A stretch of DNA of 5,535 bases from Rhizobacter sp. (GTDB taxonomy: Bacteria; Pseudomonadota; Gammaproteobacteria; Burkholderiales; Burkholderiaceae_C), in the NCBI GenBank assembly GCA_025351675.1, contig JANXVK010000123.1, positions 1-5,535 on the forward strand, in the 5' to 3' direction. Shown one piece after another: positions 5,247-5,535 of this stretch; position 1 is the first letter of the stretch, and each line of letters begins with the position of its first letter. A program made the position numbers and the translations under genes. The notes below the pieces were generated by a model. The model did no database searches. It had not been told where the DNA came from and worked only from the letters and a program-made list of their open reading frames with translations.

Positions 5247-5535
5247 ATGCTCAATCTCAAGGACCTCGGCCTGTTCAAGCAGCAGGCCTACATCGCCGGC
5301 CAGTGGGTCGATGCCGACAGCGGCGAGACCGTGGCCGTGACCAACCCCGCGACCGGCGAGCAGATCGGCACCGTGCCGATGTGCGGCACGGCCGAGACGG
5401 TGCGCGCCATCGAAGCCGCGGACAAGGCGCAGAAGCAATGGCGCAACGTGCCGGCCAAGGAGCGCTCGGCGATTCTGCGAAAGCTGAACGACCTGATGCT
5501 CGCGAACACCGACGACCTGGCGCTCATCATGACCA
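5247..5535 (+). CDS. gabD: Succinate-semialdehyde dehydrogenase, N-terminal part (cut by window end)
   Basis: GabD oxidises succinate semialdehyde to succinate with NAD(P)+, the last step of GABA degradation in the cytoplasm. Only the first 96 residues are in the window, against about 480-490 for the full enzyme. They align well, from memory, with E. coli GabD: L-F-K-Q-Q-A-Y-I-A-G-Q-W-V-D-A (residues 9-23), V-T-N-P-A-T-G (31-37), I-G-T-V-P (40-44), A-K-E-R-S-A-I-L-R (70-78) and D-D-L-A-L-I-M-T (89-96). These belong to the N-terminal cofactor-binding domain of the aldehyde dehydrogenase superfamily; the catalytic Cys and Glu lie beyond the edge. The start is well supported by GGAG 6 nt upstream. 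A closely related semialdehyde dehydrogenase (for example glutarate semialdehyde) cannot be excluded from this part alone. Confidence 0.88.
   Translation, partial: MLNLKDLGLFKQQAYIAGQWVDADSGETVAVTNPATGEQIGTVPMCGTAETVRAIEAADKAQKQWRNVPAKERSAILRKLNDLMLANTDDLALIMT

Noticed and set aside
3836..5278. A 480-codon open frame on the minus strand overlapping the aminotransferase gene
   Set aside because: It is Arg/Ala-rich with no motif and runs in another frame over a clearly real gene; it is a GC-rich shadow. The same holds for the 471-codon plus-strand frame at 3925-5340.

Overview
The window looks like high-GC chromosomal DNA from a betaproteobacterium, most likely Burkholderiales of the Rubrivivax/Leptothrix/Methylibium kind. 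This is inferred from G/C-rich third codon positions and from the style of the encoded proteins; there is no rRNA or other taxonomic marker. I see five genes I am confident of, one partial gene at the right edge, one doubtful small ORF, and about 1 kb of apparently non-coding DNA.

Left part (1-1012). A secreted or periplasmic carboxymuconolactone-decarboxylase/AhpD-like protein is encoded on the minus strand (89-712) behind a clear AGGAG ribosome binding site. It is followed by 300 bp without a gene that carries an interrupted inverted repeat and a perfect palindrome.

Middle (1013-1720). Two small divergent genes encode members of two conserved, functionally uncharacterised families: a Trp-rich TIGR02450-type protein on the minus strand and a TIGR03643-type protein on the plus strand, 153 bp apart. 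This pair is the most interesting gene content in the window.

Gene-poor stretch (1721-2343). About 620 bp of visibly lower GC contain no convincing large gene. There is a 54-codon ORF on the minus strand with a coding-like C-terminal half, two long perfect palindromes (14 and 16 bp), and short imperfect direct repeats. The 16-bp palindrome lies just ahead of malQ and could be an operator.

Right part (2344-5535). malQ encodes a 503-residue GH77 4-alpha-glucanotransferase (glycogen/maltodextrin metabolism) with all catalytic motifs. It runs convergently into a class V PLP aminotransferase of the serine/alanine-glyoxylate type (minus strand, 3952-5139). Divergent from that is the 5' end of gabD (succinate-semialdehyde dehydrogenase), cut by the window edge. 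The aminotransferase and gabD share a 107-bp intergenic region and could be co-regulated, but nothing in the sequence proves a common pathway. Apart from that pair, the genes look like unrelated single units. I found no mobile element, CRISPR array, tRNA or rRNA, and no clear new multi-gene system.
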